Counted from the first letter of the stretch, positions 43,167 through 53,059 are shown. The stretch: 64,000 bases of DNA from Phaeobacter bryozoorum (GCF_041893525.1 NZ_CP169068.1), one strand, 5' to 3'. The notes: generated by a model from the sequence alone, not told the origin. Numbers and translations: made by a program.

Positions 43167-46028
43167 GTGTCCCTGTTCCTGATTGCAGCCCTGCCCTTTC
43201 TCGGCGCGGTATTCCCCGCGCTATTGATCCGTGCCGGGCGCAATGCCTCGGCATCGGCGGCAGGCCTGACAACATTGCTCGCGTTTGTCGGACTGATGCT
43301 GCACGCCCCGGCGGTGATGCGCGGCGAAGTTATTCAGGCCCAATTCGACTGGCTGCCGGCGCTTGGGCTGAATGCCAATTTCTTCCTCGACGGCCTGGGC
43401 TTTCTCTTTGCCGGGCTGATCCTTGGAATTGGCCTGCTGATCATCCTCTATGCCCGGTTCTACCTGTCGCGCGAGGATCCGATGGGTAATTTCTACACCT
43501 ATCTGCTGCTGTTTCAGGGCGCGATGGTGGGGATTGTCACCTCGGACAACATTCTGCTGCTGCTGATCTTCTGGGAGCTGACGTCGCTCAGTTCCTTCCT
43601 GCTGATCGGCTACTGGAAGCATCTGCCCGAAGGACGTCAGGGCGCGCGAATGGCGCTGACTGTTACCGGCGCCGGTGGCCTTGCCATGATCGGTGGCATG
43701 CTGATCCTCGGCAATATCGTCGGGTCTTATGATCTGACCGTGATACTGGGCGCAAAGGAGGTCATTCAGGCCTCGCCGCTCTATCTGCCGGCCCTGATCC
43801 TGATCCTGATTGGCGCCTTCACCAAATCGGCGCAGTTCCCGTTTCATTTCTGGCTGCCGCACGCCATGGCCGCACCGACGCCAGTGTCGGCCTATCTCCA
43901 CTCCGCAACCATGGTGAAGGCAGGCCTGTTCCTAATGGCGCGGATGTGGCCTGTGTTGGCCGGTACGCCGGAATGGTTCTACATCGTCGCAACGACGGGT
44001 CTGATCACGATGGTGCTGGGGGCGATCATTGCCCTGTTCAAGGATGATCTGAAGGCGCTTCTGGCGTTTTCCACCGTCAGCCACCTGGGCCTGATCACCA
44101 TGCTGCTGGGGTTCGGCACCAAATTTGCTGCCGTCGCCGCCGTTTTCCACATCATCAACCATGCCACCTTCAAGGCGGCTCTGTTTATGAGCGCGGGCAT
44201 TGTCGACCACGAGGCCCACACCCGCGACATCAAACGGCTGGGCGGCCTGCGGCACCTGATGCCGATCACCTTTGCCATCGCCACAGTCGCGGCCCTGTCG
44301 ATGGCTGGCATTCCGCCCTTCAACGGTTTCCTGTCGAAGGAGATGATGCTGGAGGAAGCCGTTCACACGGTCTGGGCGGGTTCACATTATCTGGTGCCGG
44401 GTCTAGCGCTATTGGGGGCCTTGTTCTCCGCCGCTTATTCGTTCCGCTTCATCGCCCATGTCTTCCTCGGGCCAAGGCGTGACGACTACCCTGCGACCCC
44501 GCATGATCCGGGCACCGGCATGTGGCTGGCTCCTGCGTTTCTGGTTGGTCTTGTCGTGCTGATCGGCCTGTTCTCGGCCAAGATCGTCGGGCCATTGGTG
44601 GCCACTGCGGCCTCTGCCGTGATTGGTGGCGAGAAACTGCCCTATTATTCGCTGAAACTCTGGCACGGATTTACTCCGGCGCTTTATATGTCGATGGCGG
44701 CGGTTGCCGGGGGTGTCGTCCTGCTGATGCTGCACAAACCGCTGATGCGTATGTGGGATGCCGCACCGCGCCCGGATGCGAAGGTGATTTTCGAGGCGCT
44801 GATCGGCGCGCTCACACGGCTTTCGCGTGCCATTACCGACGGGATGCACAATGGCTCGATGCCACGCTATGCCGGGATCATGATCACCTTTACCGCGGTA
44901 CTGTCCTTCTATGCCTATCAATCCGGCACATTGGCGGCGCCGACCCGCAGCCTTCAGGATGTCGGGCTGATCCCGATCCTTGGCTGGGCCAGCCTGCTGA
45001 TCGCAACCGGTTTTCTGGTTGCCATGCACCGCAACCGCCTGCTGGCGCTGGTGCTGATCGGCGTTGTTGGACTGGTGGTGTCGATGGGCTTTAACTACAT
45101 GTCAGCGCCGGATCTCGCTCTGACGCAGATTTCGGTCGAAGTGGTCACCATCATTCTGATGCTGCTGGCGCTGAACTTCATGCCCAAGGAAACCCCGGTC
45201 GAAAGCTCTGGCGGCGCCCGCCTGCGTGACATCTCCATTGCCGGCATCTCAGGCCTTGGGGTTGCGGGGCTGATCTATGCACTGATGACCCGTGATTTCA
45301 TCGGTGAGACGATTTCCGGCTTCCACCTTGAAAACTCCTACAAGGGCGGCGGCGGCACCAATGTCGTCAATGTGATCCTGGTGGATTTCCGAGGCTTCGA
45401 CACCTTTGGCGAGATCATCGTTCTTGGCATTGCCGCGCTGGTGATCTTTGCGCTGACCGAGGCGGTGCTGGGCACCCGAGTGCGGGCCTATCTGCTGAAC
45501 CGGAAGCCCGATCTGCCGCAGGCCGGTGACTCGCATCCGATGATGATGGTGGTGGCGACACGCGTGATGATGCCGCTGGCGCTGATGGTGGCGGCCTATA
45601 TCTTCTTCCGGGGGCACAACCTGCCCGGTGGCGGCTTTATCGCCGGGCTGATCGCGGCGATTGCGGTCATCATGCAATATATGGCGTCGGGCTTTGCCTG
45701 GGCGACCGAGCGGCAACGCTACCCCTATCATGGCATCATCGGATCCGGTGTGCTGATCGCCGCCGCAACCGGCATGGGATCATGGTTCAGCGGCAAGCCC
45801 TTCCTGACCAGCGCCTTTGGGTACATCCACTGGGAACCGCTGGAAGAATTTGAATGGGCAACCGCTGCGCTGTTCGACCTTGGCGTGTTTCTGGCAGTTG
45901 TTGGCGCTGTGCTGCTGGCGCTGGAGAGCCTGTCACGCTTTGCCTGGCAGCCTGGCACCGACAGCACCCACGCGATGGATATCAACCCGGCCCGCGATGA
46001 CGTGGCCATGACCGAGAACGAGGGCTGA
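43167..46028 (+). CDS. mrpA: MrpA-MrpB fused subunit of the Mrp Na+/H+ antiporter
   Basis: A 953-residue fusion (MnhA/PhaAB type). Residues about 1-600 are the NuoL-like channel with conserved GTFTKSAQFPFHFWLPHAMA-type sequence (here IGAFTKSAQFPFHFWLPHAM) and LLAFSTVSHLGLITMLLGFG. Residues about 600-700 are the DUF4040 region, and the end is the MnhB domain (RVMMPLALMVAAYIFFRGHN). The fused form is normal in alphaproteobacteria. The start is the GTG preceded by GGAGGAG at 8-base spacing; a GTG 21 bases upstream lies before that site. It heads mrpAB-C-D-E-F-G, which exchanges Na+ for H+ for salt and pH balance. Confidence 0.95.
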   Translation: MSLFLIAALPFLGAVFPALLIRAGRNASASAAGLTTLLAFVGLMLHAPAVMRGEVIQAQFDWLPALGLNANFFLDGLGFLFAGLILGIGLLIILYARFYLSREDPMGNFYTYLLLFQGAMVGIVTSDNILLLLIFWELTSLSSFLLIGYWKHLPEGRQGARMALTVTGAGGLAMIGGMLILGNIVGSYDLTVILGAKEVIQASPLYLPALILILIGAFTKSAQFPFHFWLPHAMAAPTPVSAYLHSATMVKAGLFLMARMWPVLAGTPEWFYIVATTGLITMVLGAIIALFKDDLKALLAFSTVSHLGLITMLLGFGTKFAAVAAVFHIINHATFKAALFMSAGIVDHEAHTRDIKRLGGLRHLMPITFAIATVAALSMAGIPPFNGFLSKEMMLEEAVHTVWAGSHYLVPGLALLGALFSAAYSFRFIAHVFLGPRRDDYPATPHDPGTGMWLAPAFLVGLVVLIGLFSAKIVGPLVATAASAVIGGEKLPYYSLKLWHGFTPALYMSMAAVAGGVVLLMLHKPLMRMWDAAPRPDAKVIFEALIGALTRLSRAITDGMHNGSMPRYAGIMITFTAVLSFYAYQSGTLAAPTRSLQDVGLIPILGWASLLIATGFLVAMHRNRLLALVLIGVVGLVVSMGFNYMSAPDLALTQISVEVVTIILMLLALNFMPKETPVESSGGARLRDISIAGISGLGVAGLIYALMTRDFIGETISGFHLENSYKGGGGTNVVNVILVDFRGFDTFGEIIVLGIAALVIFALTEAVLGTRVRAYLLNRKPDLPQAGDSHPMMMVVATRVMMPLALMVAAYIFFRGHNLPGGGFIAGLIAAIAVIMQYMASGFAWATERQRYPYHGIIGSGVLIAAATGMGSWFSGKPFLTSAFGYIHWEPLEEFEWATAALFDLGVFLAVVGAVLLALESLSRFAWQPGTDSTHAMDINPARDDVAMTENEG

Positions 46029-46030
46029 CT

Positions 46031-46384
46031 ATGGAAATTCTAGTCGCTTCGGCCGTGGGCGTCCTGACCGCGGCCGGCATCTACCTGATCCTGCGCCGAC
46101 GCAGCTTTCCCGTCATCCTCGGGCTGTCACTGATCTCCTATGCGGTGAACGTGTTCCTGTTTGCCACTGGCCGCTTGATGACCAACGCCCCTGCGATCCT
46201 CAATAAATACGAAGAGGTCCCCTATACCGACCCGCTGCCGCAGGCTCTGGTGCTGACGGCGATCGTAATCTCCTTTGGCATGACGGCCGTTGTGGTGATG
46301 ATTGCGCTGGGGGCCTATCTGTCGTCGCAGGATGACCGGATCAATCTCAGCGATGATGATGCCAAAGTTGGAGATGACGCATGA
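46031..46384 (+). CDS. mrpC: MrpC, antiporter subunit (NuoK-like)
   Basis: A 117-residue three-helix subunit homologous to NuoK: AAGIYLILRRRSFPVILGLS, then SYAVNVFLFATGRL and PLPQALVLTAIVISFGMTAV. It lies 2 bases after mrpA and overlaps mrpD by ATGA. Confidence 0.95.
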   Translation: MEILVASAVGVLTAAGIYLILRRRSFPVILGLSLISYAVNVFLFATGRLMTNAPAILNKYEEVPYTDPLPQALVLTAIVISFGMTAVVVMIALGAYLSSQDDRINLSDDDAKVGDDA

Positions 46385-47937
46385 ACCACCTCGTGATTGC
46401 GCCGATTGTCCTGCCGGCAATCGTCGCGCCCTTTATTATCATGGTCCTGCGCTACCATCTGGACCTGCAACGGATCTTCTCGGTCGCCAGCAGCCTGCTG
46501 GTGCTCTGCCTGACCCTGGCGCTGGCAGCGCAGGCCGCCGACGGCACCGTGCAGGTCTATGAGCTGGGTGACTGGCCTGCGCCTTTTGGCATCGTGCTGG
46601 TGCTGGATCGCCTGTCGGCAATGATGATCGTCCTGACATCGGTTCTGGCGCTGGCTGTCGTGCTCTACGCGATTGGCACCGGCTGGGATTCTCGCGGCGC
46701 CAATTTCCACGCGCTGTTCCAGTTCCAGATCATGGGCATTCTCGGCGCCTTCATGACGGGCGATGCCTTCAACCTGTTCGTGTTCTTCGAAGTGCTGCTG
46801 ATTGCCTCCTACGGGTTGATGATCCACGCAGGCGGCGCCAAGCGGTTTCAGGCCGGCGTGCAATATGTGGTCTACAACCTCCTGGGCTCGACCCTGTTCC
46901 TGTTTGCGCTCGGCACGATCTACGCCGTCACCGGCACGCTGAACATGGCCGATCTGGCGGTGCGCGTGGCCGAGATGTCGGGCGAGGAAACCGCCCTGCT
47001 GCGCGTTGGTGCGGTCATGCTGCTGCTGGTCTTCGCGATCAAGGCTGCGGTGCTGCCGCTGCATTTCTGGCTGCCCGCCTCCTACAGCCATGCCCCGCTG
47101 CCGGTGGCCGCGCTGTTTGCGATCATGACAAAGGTCGGCGCCTATGCAATCCTGCGAGTCTACACGCTGATCTTTGGCCCGGATGTTGCGATCACCGAAG
47201 GGCTGGTCGGCGATTGGCTGCTGCCTGCCGCCATGGTCACGCTGGTCGTCGGCGCCATCGGTGTCCTCGGCTCGCGCGAGATCGGGCGACTGGTCGCCTT
47301 TGGGGCGATCACCTCGATGGGGACACTGCTGATTTCCATTGCCCTGTTCACCCCTGCCGCAACCGGAGCCGCTCTCTACTACATCGTCCATTCGACGCTG
47401 GCGACGGCGCTGATGTTCCTGATTGCCGATCAGGTCATGGAACGTCAGGGCGGTGCTATTGCCGCCCTTCGTCTGATGCCGCAGAGCGGCTTGCTGTCGG
47501 TGATGTTCTTTATCGCCGCTATCGCGCTGGCCGGTATGCCACCAGTTTCCGGCTTCATCGGTAAGCTGCTGGTGATGGACGCCGCGCGCGATCATGACCT
47601 GGTCTGGTGGATCTGGGCGGTCATTCTGCTCGGCTCGCTTGTGACCATCGTTGGTCTGGCTCGTGCAGGCACGCTGATCTTCTGGAAAAGCCATGGCCTG
47701 CAGGCAACCGACGGCACGGTCGCATCCGATGCAGGTGACGAGGATCTTCTCGACGGCAACCCCACCGCAGCCCCAGCGGCGGCGCCGGTCCTGCCGCTAG
47801 TTGTCTGCTTTGGGCTGATGGGGGCGATTGTGCTGCTCACCCTCTTTGCCGGGCCGATGACCCGCTATGCCGACGCCACGGCGGCCCAGCTGTTCACCCC
47901 AACCGCCTACATCGAAACCGTCCTTGGGGGGCTTTGA
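46381..47937 (+). CDS. mrpD: MrpD, antiporter subunit (NuoN/NuoM-like)
   Basis: A 518-residue membrane channel subunit with about 14 helices. It includes FKA-type charged helices: DAFNLFVFFEVLLIASYGLM with the key glutamate, VFAIKAAVLPLHFWLPASYS with the key lysine, and ALFAIMTKVGAYAILRV. A hydrophilic loop (VASDAGDEDLLDGNPTAAPA) lies near the end. Overlaps mrpC by ATGA; mrpE starts 1 base after its stop. Confidence 0.96.
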   Translation: MNHLVIAPIVLPAIVAPFIIMVLRYHLDLQRIFSVASSLLVLCLTLALAAQAADGTVQVYELGDWPAPFGIVLVLDRLSAMMIVLTSVLALAVVLYAIGTGWDSRGANFHALFQFQIMGILGAFMTGDAFNLFVFFEVLLIASYGLMIHAGGAKRFQAGVQYVVYNLLGSTLFLFALGTIYAVTGTLNMADLAVRVAEMSGEETALLRVGAVMLLLVFAIKAAVLPLHFWLPASYSHAPLPVAALFAIMTKVGAYAILRVYTLIFGPDVAITEGLVGDWLLPAAMVTLVVGAIGVLGSREIGRLVAFGAITSMGTLLISIALFTPAATGAALYYIVHSTLATALMFLIADQVMERQGGAIAALRLMPQSGLLSVMFFIAAIALAGMPPVSGFIGKLLVMDAARDHDLVWWIWAVILLGSLVTIVGLARAGTLIFWKSHGLQATDGTVASDAGDEDLLDGNPTAAPAAAPVLPLVVCFGLMGAIVLLTLFAGPMTRYADATAAQLFTPTAYIETVLGGL

Positions 47938-47938
47938 A

Positions 47939-48436
47939 ATGAAGCTGATGCGCCGCGTACTGCCACACCCGATCCTGACACTGGTGCTGACCGCAACCTG
48001 GCTGTTGCTGGTGAATGGCTGGTCGCTCAACTCGCTGGTGTTCGGGTTCATGCTCGGGGTTTTGATCCCCTTCCTGACACAGCCCTACTGGCCCCAACAG
48101 CTGAAGATGAAAGGCCCAGTGAAGATCGTCGGCTACATCCTCATCGTACTCTATGATATCGTGGTGGCCAATCTGGTGGTGGCCAAGATCGTCCTGTTCA
48201 AATCCAATGCCAGCCGCCACCCCAATTGGGTGACGATCCCGCTGGACCTGCGCACACCCGAAGCGATCACGGTGCTGGCAGCGACCATCACCATGACACC
48301 GGGGACCGTCTCTGCCGATCTCTCAGCCGAAGGTCATGCGCTGCTGGTCCACTGCCTTGACGCGCCGGACCCCGAAGCGGTGCGCGACGAGATCAAGGAC
48401 CGCTACGAACGCCGCCTGAAGGAGATTTTCGAATGA
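47939..48436 (+). CDS. mrpE: MrpE, antiporter subunit
   Basis: A 165-residue subunit with three N-terminal helices (TLVLTATWLLLVNGWSLNSL, then VFGFMLGVLIPFL, and IVGYILIVLYDIVVANLVVA) and a cytoplasmic ferredoxin-like domain with ITMTPGTVSADLSAEGHALL. The start is one base after the mrpD stop; the longer upstream frame lies inside mrpD and is spurious. Overlaps mrpF by ATGA. Confidence 0.95.
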   Translation: MKLMRRVLPHPILTLVLTATWLLLVNGWSLNSLVFGFMLGVLIPFLTQPYWPQQLKMKGPVKIVGYILIVLYDIVVANLVVAKIVLFKSNASRHPNWVTIPLDLRTPEAITVLAATITMTPGTVSADLSAEGHALLVHCLDAPDPEAVRDEIKDRYERRLKEIFE

Positions 48437-48702
48437 TCGAAACAGCTGCAATCTTTGCGTTTGTCTGCTTTGCGCTGTCGCTGCTGATGAACCTGTGGAA
48501 AGTTGTCTCCGCCGAGGATGTTGCCGACCGGATCCTGGCGCTGGATACGATGTTCATCAACGCCATCGCGCTGATGGTGCTCTATGGGCTGGCGCTGGGA
48601 ACCGAGATCTTCTTTGAGGCGGCAATGATCATCGCCATGCTGGGCTTCGTGTCCACAGTGGCCTATGCGCGCTTCATCCTGCGCGGCAATATCATCGAGT
48701 GA
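48433..48702 (+). CDS. mrpF: MrpF, antiporter subunit
   Basis: An 89-residue subunit with three helices and the MrpF signature VSAEDVADRILALDTMFINA between the first and second. It overlaps mrpE by ATGA, and mrpG follows after 9 bases with GAGGAG as Shine-Dalgarno. Confidence 0.94.
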   Translation: MIETAAIFAFVCFALSLLMNLWKVVSAEDVADRILALDTMFINAIALMVLYGLALGTEIFFEAAMIIAMLGFVSTVAYARFILRGNIIE

Positions 48703-48711
48703 GGAGATATC

Positions 48712-49092
48712 ATGGACCTGTTCTTTGACATCGTGATCGCCGGATTTCTCGTGATCGGCGGCATCTTCGGTATCGTGGGATCATTTGGCCTGTTGAAGCT
48801 CAACGACCGCATGTCCCGGCTGCACGCGCCCACCAAGGCGACGACGCTGGGCGTTGGCGGTGTGCTGCTGGCCTCGATGACCCATGCCGCCGTCTACGAA
48901 TACCACCTGTCGGTGCATGAGCTGATGATTACGCTATTTCTGTTCCTGACGGCGCCGATCACGGCAAATTTCATTGCCAAGGTTCACATCCACCGGCACG
49001 ACACGCCAGACAGCCTGCCAGACGCAGGTAAAGATAAGATATGGGCGACGCATAAACTGCCCGAAAACGAAGTGATCGGCCCAGAGGTCTGA
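48712..49092 (+). CDS. mrpG: MrpG, antiporter subunit
   Basis: A 126-residue subunit with three helices and the MrpG signature FGLLKLNDRMSRLHAPTKAT. The hydrophilic tail is longer than in many relatives (RHDTPDSLPDAGKDKIWATH). Last gene of the operon; a terminator follows. Confidence 0.94.
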   Translation: MDLFFDIVIAGFLVIGGIFGIVGSFGLLKLNDRMSRLHAPTKATTLGVGGVLLASMTHAAVYEYHLSVHELMITLFLFLTAPITANFIAKVHIHRHDTPDSLPDAGKDKIWATHKLPENEVIGPEV

Positions 49093-49102
49093 TCTCCCAG
49101 CG

Positions 49103-49130
49103 CCCCCGCCCGTCCGGCGGGGGTCTTTCA
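49103..49130 (+). terminator. Intrinsic terminator of the mrp operon
   Basis: Perfect 8-base-pair stem CCCCCGCC (49103-49110) and GGCGGGGG (49116-49123), 5-base loop, followed by TCTTTC. Located 11 bases after mrpG. Confidence 0.8.
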
Positions 49131-49180
49131 TCCGGGGCGGAGCCTGTCCGGGTGAGCCAGCCCAGCCCGGTGACACATAG

Positions 49181-51343
49181 ATGATGCACGCAGCCCCCCT
49201 CCCCCTGACCAAAGACGTGGTATTGATCGGCGGCGGCCACACCCATGCGCTGGTGCTGCGCAAATGGGGTATGCGGCCCCTCGCCGGAGCGCGCCTGACC
49301 GTGATCAACCCCGGTCCGACCGCCCCCTACTCCGGCATGTTGCCGGGCTTTGTCGCCGGGCTTTACGCGCGCGAGGCGTTGGATATTGATCTGGTGAAGC
49401 TGGCACGCTTTGCCGGGGCGCGATTGGTGCTCGGGGCGGCTGATCACATCGACACCGATAGACGCGAGGTCCATGTCTCGGGCCGCCCCCCAATTGCCTA
49501 TGACATTGCCGCAATCAACCTGGGCATCACCTCTGCCATGCCCGATATGCCGGGATTTGATGACCATGCGATCCCGGCAAAACCACTCGGCCGTTTTGCG
49601 GAGAGCTGGGCCGCGTATCTGCACGGCGACAGCGCCGCCCATGTTGCGGTGATCGGTGGCGGTGTGGCCGGAGTGGAGCTGATCCTCGCCATGGCCCATG
49701 CGCTGCGGGCCCGGGGCCGGACGGTGCAAGCCACGTTGATTGATCGCAGCGAAATCCTGACTGACACCGGCACCAAGTCCAGCGCCCGACTGCGCGCTGC
49801 GCTGCGCGGTCTTGACGTCACCGTGATAGAACACGCGAAGATTGCCCAGATCGAGGCCACTCATGTGTTGCTGGCGGACGGCCGCGCAATCCGGTCAGAT
49901 TTCACAACCGGGGCTGCGGGTGCACGTCCCTACCCCTGGCTCAACGGAACCGGGCTGGACCTGCACGACGGGTTTCTCTCGGTTGATGCCTATTTGCAGA
50001 CCAGTCGCAAAGGCGTCTTTGCTACCGGCGACTGTGCTCATTTCAGCCCCGACCCGCGTCCGAAGGCCGGGGTCTATGCGGTGCGTCAGGCGCCGATCCT
50101 CTATCATAATCTGCGCGCCAGCCTGACGCGGGATCCGCTGCGCCGCTACCGCCCGCAGAAAGACTATCTGAAACTGATCTCGATGGGCGGCAAAACCGCT
50201 GTTGGAGAACGCTTTGGACAGACCTTTTCGGGCGGTTGGATCTGGCGCTGGAAAGATCACATCGATCAGGGCTTCATGGCGCAGTTCCGAGATCTGCCGC
50301 AGATGGATCAGCCGGCGCTGCCCCCCGAACACACCCATGATCTGCCAGAGGCGCTTGGCCACAAACCGATGTGCGGAGGTTGCGGTGCCAAGGTTGGCGC
50401 GCACACGCTCAAGGCGACGCTCCGATCGCAGCCGAATACTCAGCGCACGGACATCGCCCCGCTTCCCGGTGATGACGCCGCGCTGCTGATAACGGGCGGG
50501 CAAAGGCAGGTGATCAGCACAGATCACCTGCGGGCCTTTACCGCCGACCCGGTGGTGATGGCCCGTATCGCGGCGGTCCATGCGCTTGGCGATATCTGGG
50601 CGATGGGCGCCAAGCCGCAGGCCGCGACCGCCAACTTGATCCTGCCCCGACTGTCGGCGGAACTTCAAGCCCGGACCCTTGATGAAATCATGTCTGCCGC
50701 CGGTGACATCCTGAGGAAAGCCGGTGCCGAGATCGTTGGTGGCCACACCTCCGTCGGAGACGAGCTGACCATAGGGTTTACCGTGACCGGACTATGCGAC
50801 GCGGCGCCCATCACCCTGGCCGGGGCACAGCCGGGTGACGCCCTGATCCTGACAAAACCGCTGGGCACCGGGGTGATCATGGCGGCGGAAATGGTGGGAA
50901 AGGCCGAGGGCGCCTGGGTCGCCGCGGCATTGACGTCGATGAGCCAGTCGCAGGACAAGACCACCGAGCTGCTGCACGCCGCACACGCGATGACCGATGT
51001 GACCGGATTTGGCCTGCTAGGCCATCTGCTGGGGATCTGCGAAGCCTCCGCTGTTGGAGCTGAACTGGAGCTCGGGGCAATTCCTGCGCTGCCCGGTGCC
51101 GCTGCACTGACAGCACGCGGGGTCAGGTCCTCGCTCTTTGAAGAGAATGCCGCGCTTTTGCCGCAGATAACCACCGGCGGGCCACAGGACCTGCTGTTCG
51201 ATCCGCAGACTGCCGGTGGCCTGCTGGCCGCACTGCCGCGCGATCAGGCCGAGGCGCTCTTACCCGTACTCCGCAGATACGCAGCTGAGGCCGCGATCAT
51301 CGGCCATATCACCGGCTCTGCGGGCGCGATCACGCTGATCTGA
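49181..51343 (+). CDS. selD: Selenide, water dikinase fused to an N-terminal FAD/NAD(P) oxidoreductase
   Basis: A 720-residue two-part protein. Residues 1 to about 385 are an NDH-2-like pyridine-nucleotide oxidoreductase with the FAD motif VVLIGGGHTHALVL, the NAD-binding VAVIGGGVAGVELILA and the second FAD site GVFATGDCAHF. Residues about 395-720 are SelD, which makes selenophosphate from selenide and ATP. The catalytic pair is C401 and K404 (CGGCGAK), so it uses cysteine, not selenocysteine. The fusion may deliver selenide by reducing selenium or sulfur species (inference; such fusions are known in several bacteria). selU is convergent, 9 bases from its stop. Two ATG (49181, 49184) are possible and no Shine-Dalgarno is clear. 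Confidence 0.93.
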   Translation: MMHAAPLPLTKDVVLIGGGHTHALVLRKWGMRPLAGARLTVINPGPTAPYSGMLPGFVAGLYAREALDIDLVKLARFAGARLVLGAADHIDTDRREVHVSGRPPIAYDIAAINLGITSAMPDMPGFDDHAIPAKPLGRFAESWAAYLHGDSAAHVAVIGGGVAGVELILAMAHALRARGRTVQATLIDRSEILTDTGTKSSARLRAALRGLDVTVIEHAKIAQIEATHVLLADGRAIRSDFTTGAAGARPYPWLNGTGLDLHDGFLSVDAYLQTSRKGVFATGDCAHFSPDPRPKAGVYAVRQAPILYHNLRASLTRDPLRRYRPQKDYLKLISMGGKTAVGERFGQTFSGGWIWRWKDHIDQGFMAQFRDLPQMDQPALPPEHTHDLPEALGHKPMCGGCGAKVGAHTLKATLRSQPNTQRTDIAPLPGDDAALLITGGQRQVISTDHLRAFTADPVVMARIAAVHALGDIWAMGAKPQAATANLILPRLSAELQARTLDEIMSAAGDILRKAGAEIVGGHTSVGDELTIGFTVTGLCDAAPITLAGAQPGDALILTKPLGTGVIMAAEMVGKAEGAWVAAALTSMSQSQDKTTELLHAAHAMTDVTGFGLLGHLLGICEASAVGAELELGAIPALPGAAALTARGVRSSLFEENAALLPQITTGGPQDLLFDPQTAGGLLAALPRDQAEALLPVLRRYAAEAAIIGHITGSAGAITLI

Positions 51344-51351
51344 AGTCGCGG

Positions 51352-52404
51352 CTATAGCCGGTCCAGCTCAAGACGCAGATCCGCGGCCAGCCGGTCCAGA
51401 TCTGGCCCCCGCAGGTCGGTTGCCCCCAGCGTGGTTATCACATCGGCACCGATGGCACGGCGCGCAGTCTCATAGGCGGGGTCGTAATGCTGCGTGATGA
51501 GCGCCTCCGTCAGCGCCGGTTTGTCGCCTTCGGCAATCCTCTGCAACCAGCCATCGACCACCGCATTGGAGCGATGTGCCCGCAACCCATCGAGACGCAC
51601 GCGCAGCATCTCCGTGTTTGACAGAATATCATCATAACCCGCCAGCAAGTATCGACAACGCGCCGCCACGGGTGCGTGGATCTCGATCCGCGGAGCCTGT
51701 TTCATGGCCGCCCAGAGCTGCGGTGGGATGATCCGTGCGCCGATCTTGCTCGACTTCGCCTCCACCAGCACCGGGCGTTTCGGGTTCATCCGTGCCAGTT
51801 GACCGGCCAATGCGGATTCAAACGCCTTCTGGCTGGGCTGCGGGGTTGGGTGATCGCCCAGCAGCGAGCCACGATGATGTGCCAGCCCCTCGAGGTCCAG
51901 CACCTGTGCGCCAAGCAGTCCAACACGCTGGAGGATATCGGTTTTTGCGGTGCCAGTGTAGCCATCCAGCGCTACGAAACGATGCGGCAACGCGGCTTTA
52001 TAGAGATAATTATGGACCAGTCTGCGGTAACTTTGGTAGCCGCCCTCGACCACATCCGCCCGCCATCCAATCTGCTGCAACAGCCAGGTAAAACTGCCGG
52101 ACCGTTGCCCGCCGCGCCAACAGTAGACCAGCGGGCGCCAGGATCCCGGATGATGGCTCAGCCGTTGCTCAATATGGTCGGCAGCATTGCGAAACACCTT
52201 CGCGGCACCGACCTTGCGTGCCAGAAACGGACTTTGCTGGACATATATCGTGCCGACTTCGGCGCGCTCTTCATTATCCAGAACCGGCAGGTTTATGGCC
52301 CCGGGCCAGTGATCCTCAGCAAATTCGGCGGGACTCCGCACGTCGATGACACAATCGTAGTCTTGATCGAGAATTTCGGATAGCGATGTAAAACGAAGGG
52401 CCAT
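51352..52404 (-). CDS. selU: SelU (MnmH), tRNA 2-selenouridine synthase
   Basis: A 350-residue enzyme that replaces the sulfur of 2-thiouridine at wobble position 34 with selenium from selenophosphate. The N-terminal rhodanese domain has DYDCVIDVRSPAEFAEDHWP and the active cysteine in YCWRGGQRSGSF. The C-terminal P-loop domain has GYTGTAKTDIL and LDLEGLAHHRGSLLGDHP. The start is at MALRFTSL; an in-frame codon 30 bases upstream gives a basic extension. It converges with selD, so tRNA selenation is the visible use of selenium here. No selA or selB is in the window. Confidence 0.95.
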   Translation of the reverse strand: MALRFTSLSEILDQDYDCVIDVRSPAEFAEDHWPGAINLPVLDNEERAEVGTIYVQQSPFLARKVGAAKVFRNAADHIEQRLSHHPGSWRPLVYCWRGGQRSGSFTWLLQQIGWRADVVEGGYQSYRRLVHNYLYKAALPHRFVALDGYTGTAKTDILQRVGLLGAQVLDLEGLAHHRGSLLGDHPTPQPSQKAFESALAGQLARMNPKRPVLVEAKSSKIGARIIPPQLWAAMKQAPRIEIHAPVAARCRYLLAGYDDILSNTEMLRVRLDGLRAHRSNAVVDGWLQRIAEGDKPALTEALITQHYDPAYETARRAIGADVITTLGATDLRGPDLDRLAADLRLELDRL

Positions 52405-52567
52405 GTCTGATGATCTACCGCGCCGCGCGCGCAAGGAAAAGTCGCATTCCCTTTATACCTTAAACATTTTATTATGGATCAAAGATTCGTTTGAAATTCT
52501 ATCTATAAACCGATCACAGCCGGTTCCCGGATGTGAACTGGATGCTTTTTCCAGCGGGAGGCAGGAC

Positions 52568-53059
52568 ATGGCAGAGCCACAGATAGATACCTTGCAGTTC
52601 CCCGGTCATCTGATCCGGCGGTTGCACCAGATCTCTGTTGCCCTGTTTGCGGATCATATGGCGCGCAATGACATCGACCTGACACCGGTACAGTTTGCCG
52701 CGATTGACGCCCTGGCCCACGAACCCGGTGTTGATCAGGCAACAATCGCGGCCCGCATTGCCTATGACCGCGCAACGCTTGGAAAAGTGATCGACCGGCT
52801 AGAGGCCAAGGGGCTGATCCGGCGTGATATTTCTCCAGAAGATAGACGTGCGCGCGTTGTCACCCTGACGGAGGCTGGCCAGTCGCTCCTGAACAAAGCG
52901 ATGCCGATTGTCGAGGCGCTACAGTCCGAAATTCTGACCGGCCTCAGCCCGGCGGAGCAGGTTCAGATCACCACATTGTTGACCAAGGCGACCCAGATCG
53001 GCGACCGGCTGCGCCGCGCTCCGCACCGCGCGCAAACAGGCTCGCAGAAGGAATTCTGA
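52568..53059 (+). CDS. MarR-family transcriptional regulator
   Basis: A 163-residue winged-helix regulator: recognition helix region VDQATIAARIAYDRATLGKV, wing GLIRRDISPEDRRARVVTLT, then the long dimerisation helix. The start is the ATG after GGGAGG; the open frame upstream of it is not coding-like. It is divergent from selU with 163 bases between. The ligand and targets are unknown. Its flanks (selU, DUF1992) give no direct hint. Confidence 0.88.
   Translation: MAEPQIDTLQFPGHLIRRLHQISVALFADHMARNDIDLTPVQFAAIDALAHEPGVDQATIAARIAYDRATLGKVIDRLEAKGLIRRDISPEDRRARVVTLTEAGQSLLNKAMPIVEALQSEILTGLSPAEQVQITTLLTKATQIGDRLRRAPHRAQTGSQKEF

Noticed and set aside
46315..47694. A 459-codon His/Gln-rich open frame on the minus strand
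   Set aside because: Antisense of mrpD; the His/Gln bias is the usual mirror of hydrophobic codons.
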